From NCBI GenBank assembly GCA_023229245.1, contig JALNZU010000015.1, positions 16,589-80,588 on the forward strand: DNA of 64,000 nt. The letters are read 5' to 3'. The position numbers and the translations under genes were made by a program. The notes under the pieces are model-generated. The model worked only from the letters and a program-made list of their open reading frames with translations, had not been told where the DNA came from and searched no databases. Numbering within the stretch: position 1 is the stretch's first letter; every line of letters starts with the position of its first letter. Positions 36,534 to 46,216 of the stretch are shown here, piece after piece. The stretch is from Bacteroidales bacterium (GTDB lineage Bacteria > Bacteroidota > Bacteroidia > Bacteroidales > F082).

Positions 36534-36960
36534 GGAGCAAAATCAATTTGATTTATTTGAGAGATATTTGGAAGACGCTCAAAGGGAAGGAATCATTGAT
36601 GATACAAATTTAGGTGCACTTAATGTGACTGCTTCCAGACTTTATTCCTTTCTCCAGACTGTTTCTGACGAAATCGAGTACAGCCTTGATTTATCATCTG
36701 ATCTACATGGAATAAAATTACAATTAATTTTGGAATCCAAAAATGGTGAGAATTTACATGGGATTGAATCAGTTATAGATGAAATAAAATCTATGAAACT
36801 TTTTGAGTTTTGGAAAAAAGATAGTCTTTCAAATTCCTATATTTTTGTATTCTCCGATTATGGCATTCAGTCGCATTTACAACGGGAGAGGCAAAGGTCT
36901 TTGAAAGCCTTTTATAAGGAAACACCTGTTTTCAAGTCTTATGAAATTACCGGTGATTGA
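36511..36960 (+). CDS. conserved hypothetical protein between DUF4175-type gene and ybeY
   Basis: 149 residues. The middle ('NVTASRLYSFLQTVSDEIEYSLDL') has the look of an N-box helix of GHKL-type anti-sigma kinases, but no clear ATP-binding glycine motifs follow, so I make no functional claim. Overlaps on both sides (23 and 20 bases) tie it to the operon. Confidence 0.65.
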   Translation: MRKIKFNKEQNQFDLFERYLEDAQREGIIDDTNLGALNVTASRLYSFLQTVSDEIEYSLDLSSDLHGIKLQLILESKNGENLHGIESVIDEIKSMKLFEFWKKDSLSNSYIFVFSDYGIQSHLQRERQRSLKAFYKETPVFKSYEITGD

Positions 36961-37387
36961 GTTTTATTCGATTGATGTTGACTTGCCTGTTTTTTTAACA
37001 GATCGTACTAAGAGCTGGATAGATAGTGTCATACGTGATAAGGGGAAGAGGACCGGAGAGGTCTTTTTTTTATTTTGTACAGATCAATTTCTGCTTGAGT
37101 TAAACAAAAAATTTCTCAACCATGATACGTTTACTGATATACTGACTTTTCCAAATTCAGAAAATCCAGATTTACTAAGTGGCGAAATTTATATAAGTCT
37201 TGAAAGGGTTTGGGAAAATGCTAAGAAGTTTTCACAAGATAAAGAAAGTGAGTTACATAGGGTTATGATACATGGCATACTTCATTTGTTGGGATACGAA
37301 GATGGTACGGATAAGGAGTCAAGAATTATGAGAAAAGAAGAGGATGATGCGCTTAAAAAACTAATTAACCACTTAAAAATCAAATAG
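36941..37387 (+). CDS. ybeY: endoribonuclease YbeY (rRNA maturation factor)
   Basis: 148 residues. YbeY is a zinc-dependent RNase acting in 16S rRNA 3'-end maturation and ribosome quality control. The site 'MIHGILHLLGYEDGTDKE' has the first two histidines; the third His of the usual 'GYDH' is replaced ('GYED'). I recall Bacteroidota homologues with 'GYKD', so this is probably a group trait. 'NHDTFTDILTFP' is a second family mark. Confidence 0.92.
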   Translation: MKLPVIEFYSIDVDLPVFLTDRTKSWIDSVIRDKGKRTGEVFFLFCTDQFLLELNKKFLNHDTFTDILTFPNSENPDLLSGEIYISLERVWENAKKFSQDKESELHRVMIHGILHLLGYEDGTDKESRIMRKEEDDALKKLINHLKIK

Positions 37388-37397
37388 ATACTATATA

Positions 37398-37411
37398 GTT
37401 TCACGTGAAAC
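37398..37411. promoter_or_regulatory. parS-like site upstream of mnmG
   Basis: GTTTCACGTGAAAC is a perfect 14-bp palindrome, identical to the core of the parS centromere site (TGTTTCACGTGAAACA) bound by ParB/Spo0J. It lies in the ybeY-mnmG gap. parS sites are usually near the chromosome origin. A second near-copy lies downstream of mnmG. Confidence 0.8.
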
Positions 37412-37430
37412 GTTCAAATTTTAACTAATC

Positions 37431-39299
37431 ATGCTTTTTGACACATATGATGTAATCGTAGTTGGAGGTGGGCATGCCGGAGCTGAAGCTGCGGCTGCAG
37501 CAGCCAATATGGGTAGTAGGGTACTACTTGTTACGATGAATTTGCAGAATATTGCACAAATGTCCTGTAATCCGGCTATGGGTGGTATCGCGAAAGGACA
37601 AATCATACGCGAAATAGATGCCTTAGGTGGCTATTCTGGAATTGTTACAGATAGAACTATGATACAATTCAGAATGCTAAATAAATCGAAGGGACCTGCC
37701 ATGTGGAGCCCAAGAGCTCAAAATGACCGCATGCTGTTTTCAATGGAATGGCGTAATGTATTGGAAAAAATTAAGAACTTAGACTTCTGGCAGGATACAG
37801 TTACAGCCGTATTAGTAAAAGATAAACAAGCAATAGGGGTAAGTACAGCGATGGGTATGAAGATTTATAGCAAGACAGTTATACTTACAAACGGAACATT
37901 TTTAAATGGATTGATACATATTGGTGAAAAATCTTTTGGCGGTGGTCGAATGGGTGATAAAGCAAGTATTGGTTTAACCGAACAACTCGTTGACTTAGGA
38001 TTTAAATCTAACCGCATGAAAACCGGAACCCCAGTGAGAGTCGATGGTAGAACTATTGACTTTAGCAAACTGAATGAACAAAAAGGGGATTCCTATATCG
38101 GAAGATTTTCATTTACAGAACCAATTCATCTTAAAAACCAACGAAGCTGCTGGATAGGGTATACCTCAAAAAAAGTACATGAAACATTGAGGACCGGATT
38201 CCATTTGAGTCCAATGTTTAGTGGGAGAATTGAAGGAATAGGACCAAGATATTGCCCTAGCATAGAAGATAAAATTGATCGCTTCGCAGATAAAGATTCA
38301 CATCAATTGTTTGTAGAACCAGAGGGATGGAATACAATAGAGTATTATGTGAATGGTTTTAGCTCCTCATTACCCGATTACATACAACTTAAAGCATTGC
38401 GACAAATAGAAGGCTTTGAGAATGCAAAAATATTTCGCCCAGGTTATGCCATTGAATATGATTATTTCCCACCTGAGCAACTTTATCATACTTTAGAAAC
38501 AAAATTAATTGAGAATTTGTATTTCGCAGGTCAGATAAACGGAACAACCGGATACGAAGAAGCTGGAGCACAAGGCTTGATGGCCGGCATCAATGCACAT
38601 TTAAAATTTAATGGACAACAAGCTTTTACCCTAAACCGATCAGAAGCCTATATAGGTGTGTTAATTGACGACCTTATTACAAAAGGCGTGGATGAACCGT
38701 ATCGTATGTTTACAAGCCGGGCTGAATACAGAATACTGCTCAGACAAGATAATGCAGATTTTCGGTTGACAGAAAAATCGTATAAGATTGGATTGGCTTC
38801 TGAAGAACGTATGGAAATATTCAGGAAGAAACAAACGAAGGTAAATGAGTTGACCGAATATCTGCGTACTAAAAGTAGTAAACCAGAAATTTTAAACCCG
38901 ATCTTAACTAAGGCAGGAACTACGGCTGTTGTATCAAAACAAAAGTTAGCAACAGTGCTATTGCGACCTCAAATTAAACTAAGCAATCTGATGGAGATAC
39001 TTCCTTCAGAACTCTTTAGAGCTGAAGATGCAGAATCTGTAGAAATTTTAGAAGCAGTTGAAATATTATTAAAATATGAAAACTATATCGCAAAAGAAAA
39101 AGAAATAGCCGATAAATTAAGTCGTTTGGAAAATGTATTTCTCAAATCTGATTTTGAATATAAATCACTTCAATTTCTTTCTTACGAGGCCAGAGAAAAA
39201 CTAAGCAAAATAAAACCAACTACACTTGGACAAGCCTCTCGAATTAGCGGGATCACACCCTCAGATATTTCTCTATTAGCCATATATCTTGGACGTTAA
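37431..39299 (+). CDS. mnmG: tRNA uridine-5-carboxymethylaminomethyl modification enzyme MnmG (GidA)
   Basis: FAD protein that, with MnmE, builds the cmnm5 group at U34 of tRNAs reading split boxes. 622 residues, normal length. FAD motif 'VVGGGHAGAEAAAAAA' (10-25), 'NPAMGGIAKGQI', 'GTFLNGLIHIGEK' and the MnmE-binding C-terminal region ending 'ASRISGITPSDISLLAIYL'. Flanked on both sides by parS-like sites. mnmE is not in view. Confidence 0.97.
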   Translation: MLFDTYDVIVVGGGHAGAEAAAAAANMGSRVLLVTMNLQNIAQMSCNPAMGGIAKGQIIREIDALGGYSGIVTDRTMIQFRMLNKSKGPAMWSPRAQNDRMLFSMEWRNVLEKIKNLDFWQDTVTAVLVKDKQAIGVSTAMGMKIYSKTVILTNGTFLNGLIHIGEKSFGGGRMGDKASIGLTEQLVDLGFKSNRMKTGTPVRVDGRTIDFSKLNEQKGDSYIGRFSFTEPIHLKNQRSCWIGYTSKKVHETLRTGFHLSPMFSGRIEGIGPRYCPSIEDKIDRFADKDSHQLFVEPEGWNTIEYYVNGFSSSLPDYIQLKALRQIEGFENAKIFRPGYAIEYDYFPPEQLYHTLETKLIENLYFAGQINGTTGYEEAGAQGLMAGINAHLKFNGQQAFTLNRSEAYIGVLIDDLITKGVDEPYRMFTSRAEYRILLRQDNADFRLTEKSYKIGLASEERMEIFRKKQTKVNELTEYLRTKSSKPEILNPILTKAGTTAVVSKQKLATVLLRPQIKLSNLMEILPSELFRAEDAESVEILEAVEILLKYENYIAKEKEIADKLSRLENVFLKSDFEYKSLQFLSYEAREKLSKIKPTTLGQASRISGITPSDISLLAIYLGR

Positions 39300-39305
39300 A
39301 GAATA

Positions 39306-39319
39306 GTTCCACGTGAAAC
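39306..39319. promoter_or_regulatory. second parS-like site, overlapping a start codon
   Basis: GTTCCACGTGAAAC differs from the perfect parS core by one base and matches known natural variants. The GTG at 39313 inside it is the likely start codon of the downstream methyltransferase, so a ParB complex here would cover the start of that gene. Confidence 0.7.
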
Positions 39320-40215
39320 AACCCATATTTCATCAACGAAACGAATGCATTATTTGCGGCTCAACGCAACTTGAAAAGTTATTCGATTCAAAAGACTTCT
39401 TCTTGACAAAGGAAAACTATTCCCTGATAAAATGCCGGGATTGTAGCTTGATATTGACAACCCCTTATCCTGATGAATCAAATGCAGCTGCGTACTATGA
39501 AAGCCAGAACTACTTTAGTCATCAAGATAGAAAGGAAGGGACAATAGCGAAGATTTATAATTTAGTGAAAATACTCAATGTCAAAAAAAAGTATCAAGTA
39601 GCAACAAAAAACCTGACCGTTGGAAAAGTATTTGATATTGGATGTGGAACCGGCGATTTCCTGAGTTATAGTAAAAAACATGCGTGGGAAATTTTTGGAC
39701 TTGAGCCAAATAATGATGCAAGAAAACTAGCAGAAGAAAAGCTCCAGACCCAACTATTGAAATCAATTGAACAAGCAGAATTGAAATCTGAAGAAATTCA
39801 ATTGATTACTCTTTGGCATGTGTTAGAACATATATATAAGCCGGAAGAACTAATGCGCTTTATTGATAAAGTATTAGATAAAAATGGACGACTTGTAGTT
39901 GCATTGCCAAATTACGAGTCATACGATGCTGTCTATTACCGAAAATATTGGGCTGCCTTTGATCTGCCAAGACATCTGTTTCATTTCAATAAAAAATCTA
40001 TTGTACAGCTGATGAATAAGCACGGCTTAGTACTAAAAAAAATTGTCCCTATGAGATGGGATGCCTACTATGTGTCAATCTTAAGTGAAAAATATAAAAA
40101 TCCAGAATCTATATCTTTCTTTGTAAAAGGATTGTATAAAGGTTTTATTTCTAACTTTAAAGCAAAAAGGACTATGAACTATTCCAGTCTTATTTATATT
40201 TTTGAGAAGAAATAA
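39313..40215 (+). CDS. class I SAM methyltransferase with N-terminal zinc ribbon
   Basis: 300 residues from a GTG start. The first about 40 residues hold two Cys pairs ('ECIICGS' and 'KCRDCSL'), a zinc ribbon often joined to sugar or polyketide-type methyltransferases. The SAM motif is 'VFDIGCGTGDFL', with 'LITLWHVLEHIYKPEEL' and 'GRLVVALPNYES' after it (Methyltransf_23 type). The substrate is probably a surface sugar or a small molecule. The start lies in a parS-like site. Confidence 0.82.
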   Translation: MKQPIFHQRNECIICGSTQLEKLFDSKDFFLTKENYSLIKCRDCSLILTTPYPDESNAAAYYESQNYFSHQDRKEGTIAKIYNLVKILNVKKKYQVATKNLTVGKVFDIGCGTGDFLSYSKKHAWEIFGLEPNNDARKLAEEKLQTQLLKSIEQAELKSEEIQLITLWHVLEHIYKPEELMRFIDKVLDKNGRLVVALPNYESYDAVYYRKYWAAFDLPRHLFHFNKKSIVQLMNKHGLVLKKIVPMRWDAYYVSILSEKYKNPESISFFVKGLYKGFISNFKAKRTMNYSSLIYIFEKK

Positions 40216-40283
40216 TATGAATGCTTTCTTATAAGGCATATTTGAACACCTATATTTTGGGTAAATCTTAAAAGAGTGAACAA

Positions 40284-43200
40284 ATGAAACTAAGAAGTTT
40301 TTCTTTGTTTTTTTTGATAGTATTATATCTTTTTCTGTTTGTTCGATTCAGCACACACAAACAACCAAAAGATATTGCCGGGCGTATAGGTAAAGCTCTT
40401 GTCGAGTTGCAGGAGGATCAATTACAATATACAGAACAATTAACAGACGATTTTATTGAAATTATAGAAAATGACTCTACATTGGATTCGTTTGATAGGC
40501 TGCAAAAAGAAGCGCAAACAAATGGACTTTTGCTTTTTATACTTCAAGATGATAGTTTATTCTACTGGAGTTCTAATCGAATAGATTATACCGATCTTAC
40601 TTCGCTTGACCTTCAAACGAAAAGCAGCCTGATTGAAATTCACCAGAATTGGTTCAATATAGTTAGGCTCGAACGGAATGATTTAATCTTATATAGTTTA
40701 AAACAGATTTATTTTCATTATCCCATCCAAAATAAATATTTGAAAGATGGATTCGACGAGACACTTTTTCCTTTTGCAGAATCGTATTTCATAACTACAG
40801 ATTCTATTGAATCAATACCCGTCTTCTATAAAGATGATGGGTTGGCCTTTTATATAACAGTTAATAGCCAACTGATCAAAGCTGATACTGAAAAAAAATC
40901 AGTCATTCTGTTGTTGATTTTACTGATTCTTTTGACTTTGCTGTACAGAATGATATCGGATGGCTATATATGGCTAAGTAAAAAAAGTGGATTTACTGAA
41001 AATATTTCAATTTTAGCTATAGTTGATATTTTAATTATCCAGATTGTAATCCGGATATTTGGAAAATACTTTATAAATATTGATAATGAGCTATTTAAGC
41101 CTATAGCTTTTAGTAGTGGACTTTTGTTTCCATCATTAGGATACCTCATTTTACATGTGCATGCCATACTGCACATGGCACTGATCTTTTTTAAATCGAA
41201 AATTGGATTTAAGCAGAAGCCAAAAAACAGTATCAATATTCTTCTCCTGATAATATATCTTGTTGCATTTCAGGTTTTTGTGCTTGGTTCTATAACAACC
41301 GTTCTGCATTTATTTTCCAATTCAGGAATTTCTTTGTCGTATGCTGAAATGTATGCGCTAAATATTGGGAGTTATTCCTTACTTCTGATTGCTGTAGTTC
41401 TTCATTTTGCCATGTTGTTGATAGCAGTGGGTTTTTATTTGAGAACAAAAACAATTTCTGTTTCACCCGGCTTAAAACATTTGATTTCCGGAATAATATT
41501 GATACTCACCGGAATGGGAATATATTTCTCAGATTTTACAACCATTCTTTGGGTAGCTATTTTCTATATCCTATTATTTTATTTTGTGCTTGACAGGCTA
41601 CCCTCTAAGATTCCGGAAATTCTTGGAAAAACCTTTTATTTCTATTTATTGGTGTTTCTCTCAGCCTTTATGTTGACCTATCTAATATATTCCATAAATG
41701 TAGAAACGGAATCTAATGAACTGCAATTAGCAGCCCATAAGTTAGCTCAGGAATCGGATCCTATGTTTGAATTTTTATTTCCGGAAGTTCTTGCGCAAAT
41801 TGAATCAGACGAAGTGGTGAAAATCTTGCTGCAATCTTCTGCTGAAGACAATGAAACAGAAAAAATATACAGCCATATTGAGACGAAATATTTTAGCGGC
41901 TTTTTTGAAAAGTATTCTGTTGAGCAAACCCTTTGCCATGAAGATCAAACCTTGTTGATCCAACCAGGAAACTATACTGTTTTATGCGAAGAGTTTTTTA
42001 GGCAGTTAATTGAAAATCATGGTAAAGAGGTGATACCAGCTCGATTATTTTTAATAGATGACAATATAGAAGGATTTTATTATTTGTCTGTAATTCCCCT
42101 TAGTTATTTTGAACATCAACACGAAATATCTTCAACTCTTTATATTGAATTTTATTTCAAATATGTTTCAGAAGGCCTTGGATATCCTGATTTATTAATT
42201 GATCAGTCAAAACAATTTATCCAGGATTTTGCGTCCTATTCTTTTGCTAATTATCGGGATGGGGTATTAAGCTATAAATTTGGTTCGTTTTTCTATCCAG
42301 GTATTCTTGACCAGCTGCCCTATCAAATTGGACATACATTTGATTTTGATGGGTTCACGCATCTCTATCAGCAAGTCAGCAATCACAAAGTATTGATTAT
42401 AAGTAGAAAAACAAAAAATATTCTGAATGCTATATCCCCATTCTCATTTTTCTTTTTAACACTATTAGGCATTACAGCATGGGTATATGTGCGGCTTAGA
42501 TTGAAAAATAATTCCGTTTCATTGGCTGATGTCAGTTTCAGATTTAAGTTTCAGATGATAGTAGTTGCTTCTTTGTTTATTTCTTTTGCCTTTATCGGTC
42601 TAAGTTCTACTTATTTTCTGTCGAATATTTATACCACTAAAAACAAAGATTTTCTGATAGAAAAGACTAAGTCAGTAGCTATTGAATTAGCACAGCAAAT
42701 TTTAACGCAGAATTCTCAGGAAGATGAGGCATTTGACTACGCACATCAGTTGGTGATGAACTTGTCACATATTTATTTTACAGACATCAATTTGTTTCAT
42801 ACTGATGGGGAATTACTAGCAAGTTCCCGTCCAGAAATATTCAAACAGCGTCTGCTGTCAGCTCGTATGGACCCGGTAGCTTATCAGGAAGTTCACCGAA
42901 AAAAGAAAATCTTTTTCCTGCATGAAGAAAACATTGGATCAAGTAGTTATATGTCTTCTTATATTCCTTTAATTTCGGATACAGGCGAAACTATCGCATA
43001 TATTAATTTACCCTTTTTCGCTCTTGAGAAAGAACTTAAAGCTGAAATTTCAGCCCTTATATTTTCCTATACTAATGTATTTCTTTTCCTTGCTGCTATT
43101 GCTATCAGTATTGCATTGTATTTTTCAAGGCGACTGACCCAACCATTGGAGATGATACAGGAGAAAATGAAATTAGTACGCATTGATAAACTCAATGAAA

Positions 43201-43988
43201 AAATAAAATGGAGAAGCCGCGATGAATTAGGGCAATTAGTCGATCAGTATAATAAGTTATTGGATCAGCTACAGGAAAGTGCAGAACTTTTGGCCAGGTC
43301 AGAACGTGAACTGGCTTGGCGGGAGATGGCAAAACAAGTTGCCCATGAAATAAAAAACCCACTTACACCTATGCGACTAAGCATACAATATTTAGAAAGG
43401 GCTTGGCAGGAAAACGACCCTGATATTGATGAAAAAATAAAAAATACAGCACAAACTATTATCAATCAGATAGATACATTATCAACCATTGCTTCTGCCT
43501 TTTCTGATTTTGCCAATATGCCCGTAAGTACTCCAACACCGCAATTAGTGAGTGAAATCATTGCCGAAACCATCATGTTATTCGATAAGATAGACACCGT
43601 AAGTTTTCGGTTTATAGATCATACACACAGGAAAACAATGGTAAATATTGATCAGGACAGCTTCAGAAGAGCTCTGACAAATTTGATTAAAAACAGCATA
43701 CAAGCCATAGGTAAAAAGAAGGATGGAAAAATAGATTTTGAGCTGTCAATACACGATCAATCCTGTTATATCGTTATTTCTGATAACGGAAAAGGAATGA
43801 GTAGCGATGAGGCAGCAAAAGTTTTTACACCTAATTTTACCACCAAATCAAGTGGAATGGGATTAGGGCTGACTATGGTGAAAAATATAGTGCATACGGC
43901 TGGTGGTAGTATTAGTTTCAGCACAGAACCGGATAAAGGCACTATGTTTACAATCGTTTTACCTACAGTAATTAGCACACAACCCTAA
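40284..43988 (+). CDS. large NtrY-like sensor histidine kinase
   Basis: 1234 residues. About ten membrane helices spread through the first two thirds are separated by extracytoplasmic loops, one of them at about 490-700. HAMP near 970 ('ALYFSRRLTQPLEMIQEKM'), then the HisKA with phospho-His1021 in 'AKQVAHEIKNPLTPMRLSIQ' and a HATPase ('DNGKGMSS', 'SSGMGLGLTMV'). No receiver or regulator gene is adjacent, so it is an orphan kinase. The 'NPLTPMRLSI' box is of NtrY type. Signal unknown. Confidence 0.9.
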   Translation: MKLRSFSLFFLIVLYLFLFVRFSTHKQPKDIAGRIGKALVELQEDQLQYTEQLTDDFIEIIENDSTLDSFDRLQKEAQTNGLLLFILQDDSLFYWSSNRIDYTDLTSLDLQTKSSLIEIHQNWFNIVRLERNDLILYSLKQIYFHYPIQNKYLKDGFDETLFPFAESYFITTDSIESIPVFYKDDGLAFYITVNSQLIKADTEKKSVILLLILLILLTLLYRMISDGYIWLSKKSGFTENISILAIVDILIIQIVIRIFGKYFINIDNELFKPIAFSSGLLFPSLGYLILHVHAILHMALIFFKSKIGFKQKPKNSINILLLIIYLVAFQVFVLGSITTVLHLFSNSGISLSYAEMYALNIGSYSLLLIAVVLHFAMLLIAVGFYLRTKTISVSPGLKHLISGIILILTGMGIYFSDFTTILWVAIFYILLFYFVLDRLPSKIPEILGKTFYFYLLVFLSAFMLTYLIYSINVETESNELQLAAHKLAQESDPMFEFLFPEVLAQIESDEVVKILLQSSAEDNETEKIYSHIETKYFSGFFEKYSVEQTLCHEDQTLLIQPGNYTVLCEEFFRQLIENHGKEVIPARLFLIDDNIEGFYYLSVIPLSYFEHQHEISSTLYIEFYFKYVSEGLGYPDLLIDQSKQFIQDFASYSFANYRDGVLSYKFGSFFYPGILDQLPYQIGHTFDFDGFTHLYQQVSNHKVLIISRKTKNILNAISPFSFFFLTLLGITAWVYVRLRLKNNSVSLADVSFRFKFQMIVVASLFISFAFIGLSSTYFLSNIYTTKNKDFLIEKTKSVAIELAQQILTQNSQEDEAFDYAHQLVMNLSHIYFTDINLFHTDGELLASSRPEIFKQRLLSARMDPVAYQEVHRKKKIFFLHEENIGSSSYMSSYIPLISDTGETIAYINLPFFALEKELKAEISALIFSYTNVFLFLAAIAISIALYFSRRLTQPLEMIQEKMKLVRIDKLNEKIKWRSRDELGQLVDQYNKLLDQLQESAELLARSERELAWREMAKQVAHEIKNPLTPMRLSIQYLERAWQENDPDIDEKIKNTAQTIINQIDTLSTIASAFSDFANMPVSTPTPQLVSEIIAETIMLFDKIDTVSFRFIDHTHRKTMVNIDQDSFRRALTNLIKNSIQAIGKKKDGKIDFELSIHDQSCYIVISDNGKGMSSDEAAKVFTPNFTTKSSGMGLGLTMVKNIVHTAGGSISFSTEPDKGTMFTIVLPTVISTQP

Positions 43989-44003
43989 GCCTTGCTAGCC
44001 CTT

Positions 44004-45485
44004 ATGAAGAAAACAAATCCCATAAAAAGTCTGGCAGGTCAAACATTGGTATATGGTATGGGAACCATAGTACCACGTATCTTGAATTATTTTTTAGTTC
44101 CTTTTTACACGCGTATATTCGATCAGGCTTTATACGGTCAGATCACTGAATTATATGCCTACCTGGCTTTCCTGTTAGTGCTGCTGACGTATGGGATGGA
44201 GACAGCATTTTTCAGGTATGCTCAAAAGCACGACACTCAAAAGGTTTTTAATAATATTTTCTCTTCTATACTGTTTACAAGCGGTATCTTTTTCGTTGCA
44301 GCAGTCATACTTTTTCCCGTATTAGCCGATATGATACACTATTCGGGCAATCCCGAATATATTCTTTTCATAGCCGGCATAGTAGTGCTCGATGCCCTTA
44401 CAGCCATTCCTTTTGCTTTATTACGTAAACAAAATAAAGCCGGCCGATTCGCTATGATCAAAATAGTAAATGTAGTAGTCAATGTAGGGCTTAATTTACT
44501 GTTTCTTATAGTGATACCTGATTGGTCGCTGCAAACTGCCCAGTTGTTTTTTGGCGCTTCTGCAAGCTTAGTGATCTGGGTCTTTATTTCCAATCTGTTG
44601 GCAAGCCTGCTGAGTTTGATCATGTTGTTTCCTTCTATAAGCACCTACAAATGGGATTTGTCGTTTGCTTTCCTGAAACCTGTATTTCAGTATGCATTGC
44701 CGGTTTTAGTAGTTGGCTTAGCTGGAATGGTGAACGAAATGATCGATAAGATACTGTTGAAATATTTAGTTAACGGTACAGACAATCCATTAGCGCAGCT
44801 TGGTATATACAGTGCCAACTATAAATTAGGAGTACTAATGACGCTATTTATACAGATGTTTCGATACGCTGCCGAACCCTTTTTCTTTGCCGAAGCTGAA
44901 AAAAAAGATTCCAAACAATTGTTTGCAGTAGTGATGAACTATTTTGTCATTGCAGGATTGCTTATTTTCTTAGGTGTTTCACTACTGATTGATTTGTTTC
45001 AATATTTCATAGGACCCGATTTTCGTGAAGGACTTTTTATAGTGCCCATCATATTGTTGGCTAATTTGTTTTACGGCATTTATTATAATTTAGCTATCTG
45101 GTATAAACTCACCGATCGTACTGGCGATGGAGCAAAGATAGCAGTGGGAGGAGCTGTGATCACTATTGTATTGAATATTGTCATGGTACCGGTATTTGGT
45201 TATGCAGGTGCAGCATGGGCACATTTTGTCTGCTACTTTATAATGATGACAATTTCTTTTATATGGGGTCAAAAAGTATATCCCATACCGTATCAATTGA
45301 AAAATCTTGCGAAATATTTGGCTTTAGCTCTTGCAATTTATTATTTAGCAACCCATATTCCAATTTCCAATCATTTTTGGAGACTATCAGCCAACTTTGG
45401 CTGGATAGCTTTGTTTGCACTGTTAGCATTGTCAACTGAATATAAAAACAGCCGACATCTGATTAAGGGAACTGATACTAGCTGA
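44004..45485 (+). CDS. polysaccharide biosynthesis flippase (Wzx/MATE-like)
   Basis: 493 residues from the ATG at 44004 (MKKTNPIKSLAGQTLVYG); the frame opens four codons earlier with TTG. It has about 14 membrane helices. The start 'LAGQTLVYGMGTIVPRILNYFLVPFY' (ends LAGQT and LVPFY) is typical of Wzx/RfbX-type flippases that move lipid-linked sugars across the inner membrane. No sugar genes are adjacent in this window. Only 15 bases separate it from the upstream kinase stop. Confidence 0.88.
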   Translation: MKKTNPIKSLAGQTLVYGMGTIVPRILNYFLVPFYTRIFDQALYGQITELYAYLAFLLVLLTYGMETAFFRYAQKHDTQKVFNNIFSSILFTSGIFFVAAVILFPVLADMIHYSGNPEYILFIAGIVVLDALTAIPFALLRKQNKAGRFAMIKIVNVVVNVGLNLLFLIVIPDWSLQTAQLFFGASASLVIWVFISNLLASLLSLIMLFPSISTYKWDLSFAFLKPVFQYALPVLVVGLAGMVNEMIDKILLKYLVNGTDNPLAQLGIYSANYKLGVLMTLFIQMFRYAAEPFFFAEAEKKDSKQLFAVVMNYFVIAGLLIFLGVSLLIDLFQYFIGPDFREGLFIVPIILLANLFYGIYYNLAIWYKLTDRTGDGAKIAVGGAVITIVLNIVMVPVFGYAGAAWAHFVCYFIMMTISFIWGQKVYPIPYQLKNLAKYLALALAIYYLATHIPISNHFWRLSANFGWIALFALLALSTEYKNSRHLIKGTDTS

Positions 45486-45499
45486 TCAAGCTATTATGT

Positions 45500-46216
45500 T
45501 CATCCAATCAACTGCCGGATTACTACCGAAGCGCAGATACATCCGAATAGGGCCGGCATATAAGAAATGGTTCCTACCGTAGAACGTTTATTCATTTCGC
45601 CTTTTTCTGGTTTGATAGCTGATGAAGCCACTTTTTCAGGTGAATATACAGCTGTTATTCCATCCCAAACATCTAATTTATGTAGCTTCTTGCGGATGTA
45701 ATAAGCTAAACGACAGTTTGTGGTTTGCCCTATATCTACTACTTCTATTTGCGAAGGATCCAATTTCCCTCCAGCTCCCATAGAGCTGACAACAGCAAAT
45801 CCAGCTTTGCGGGCATGATAAAGCAGATAAACTTTAGGTGCCAGGGTATCAATCGCATCCACCACATAATCGTATGGATGATTGAGTACATCTAACAAAG
45901 CCTGATCTTTTATATAATGTGGAACTGTATGCAATTCTAACTCAGGATTGATATCAAGCAAGCGATCTTGCATGGCGGTAGTCTTGAGCATCCCGTCGGT
46001 ACTGTGCAACGCAATCAGTTGTCGGTTACGGTTTGATGGCTTTATCTTGTCGCCATCTACTATGGTAAGCTTTCCTATACCGGATCTGACAAGCTGCTCG
46101 GCACAATAAGCTCCTACACCTCCAAGCCCGGCAACTAATACATGACTTTTAGCCAATATTTCCAATTTCTGCTGTCCTAAAAGAAGAAGGCTGCGCTCTT
46201 GCCAATGTTCAGTCAT
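45500..46216 (-). CDS. tcdA: tRNA threonylcarbamoyladenosine dehydratase (TcdA/CsdL), ThiF family
   Basis: E1-like ATP-dependent enzyme that cyclises t6A to ct6A at A37 in tRNA. 238 residues with 'VLVAGLGGVGAYCAEQLVRSG', 'IVDGDKIKPSNRNRQ' and 'DAIDTLAPKVYLL', the TcdA variants of ThiF motifs. There is no Cys-x-x-Cys zinc pair, as expected for TcdA. Overlaps the tatD-like gene by eight bases. Confidence 0.92.
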   Translation of the reverse strand: MTEHWQERSLLLLGQQKLEILAKSHVLVAGLGGVGAYCAEQLVRSGIGKLTIVDGDKIKPSNRNRQLIALHSTDGMLKTTAMQDRLLDINPELELHTVPHYIKDQALLDVLNHPYDYVVDAIDTLAPKVYLLYHARKAGFAVVSSMGAGGKLDPSQIEVVDIGQTTNCRLAYYIRKKLHKLDVWDGITAVYSPEKVASSAIKPEKGEMNKRSTVGTISYMPALFGCICASVVIRQLIG

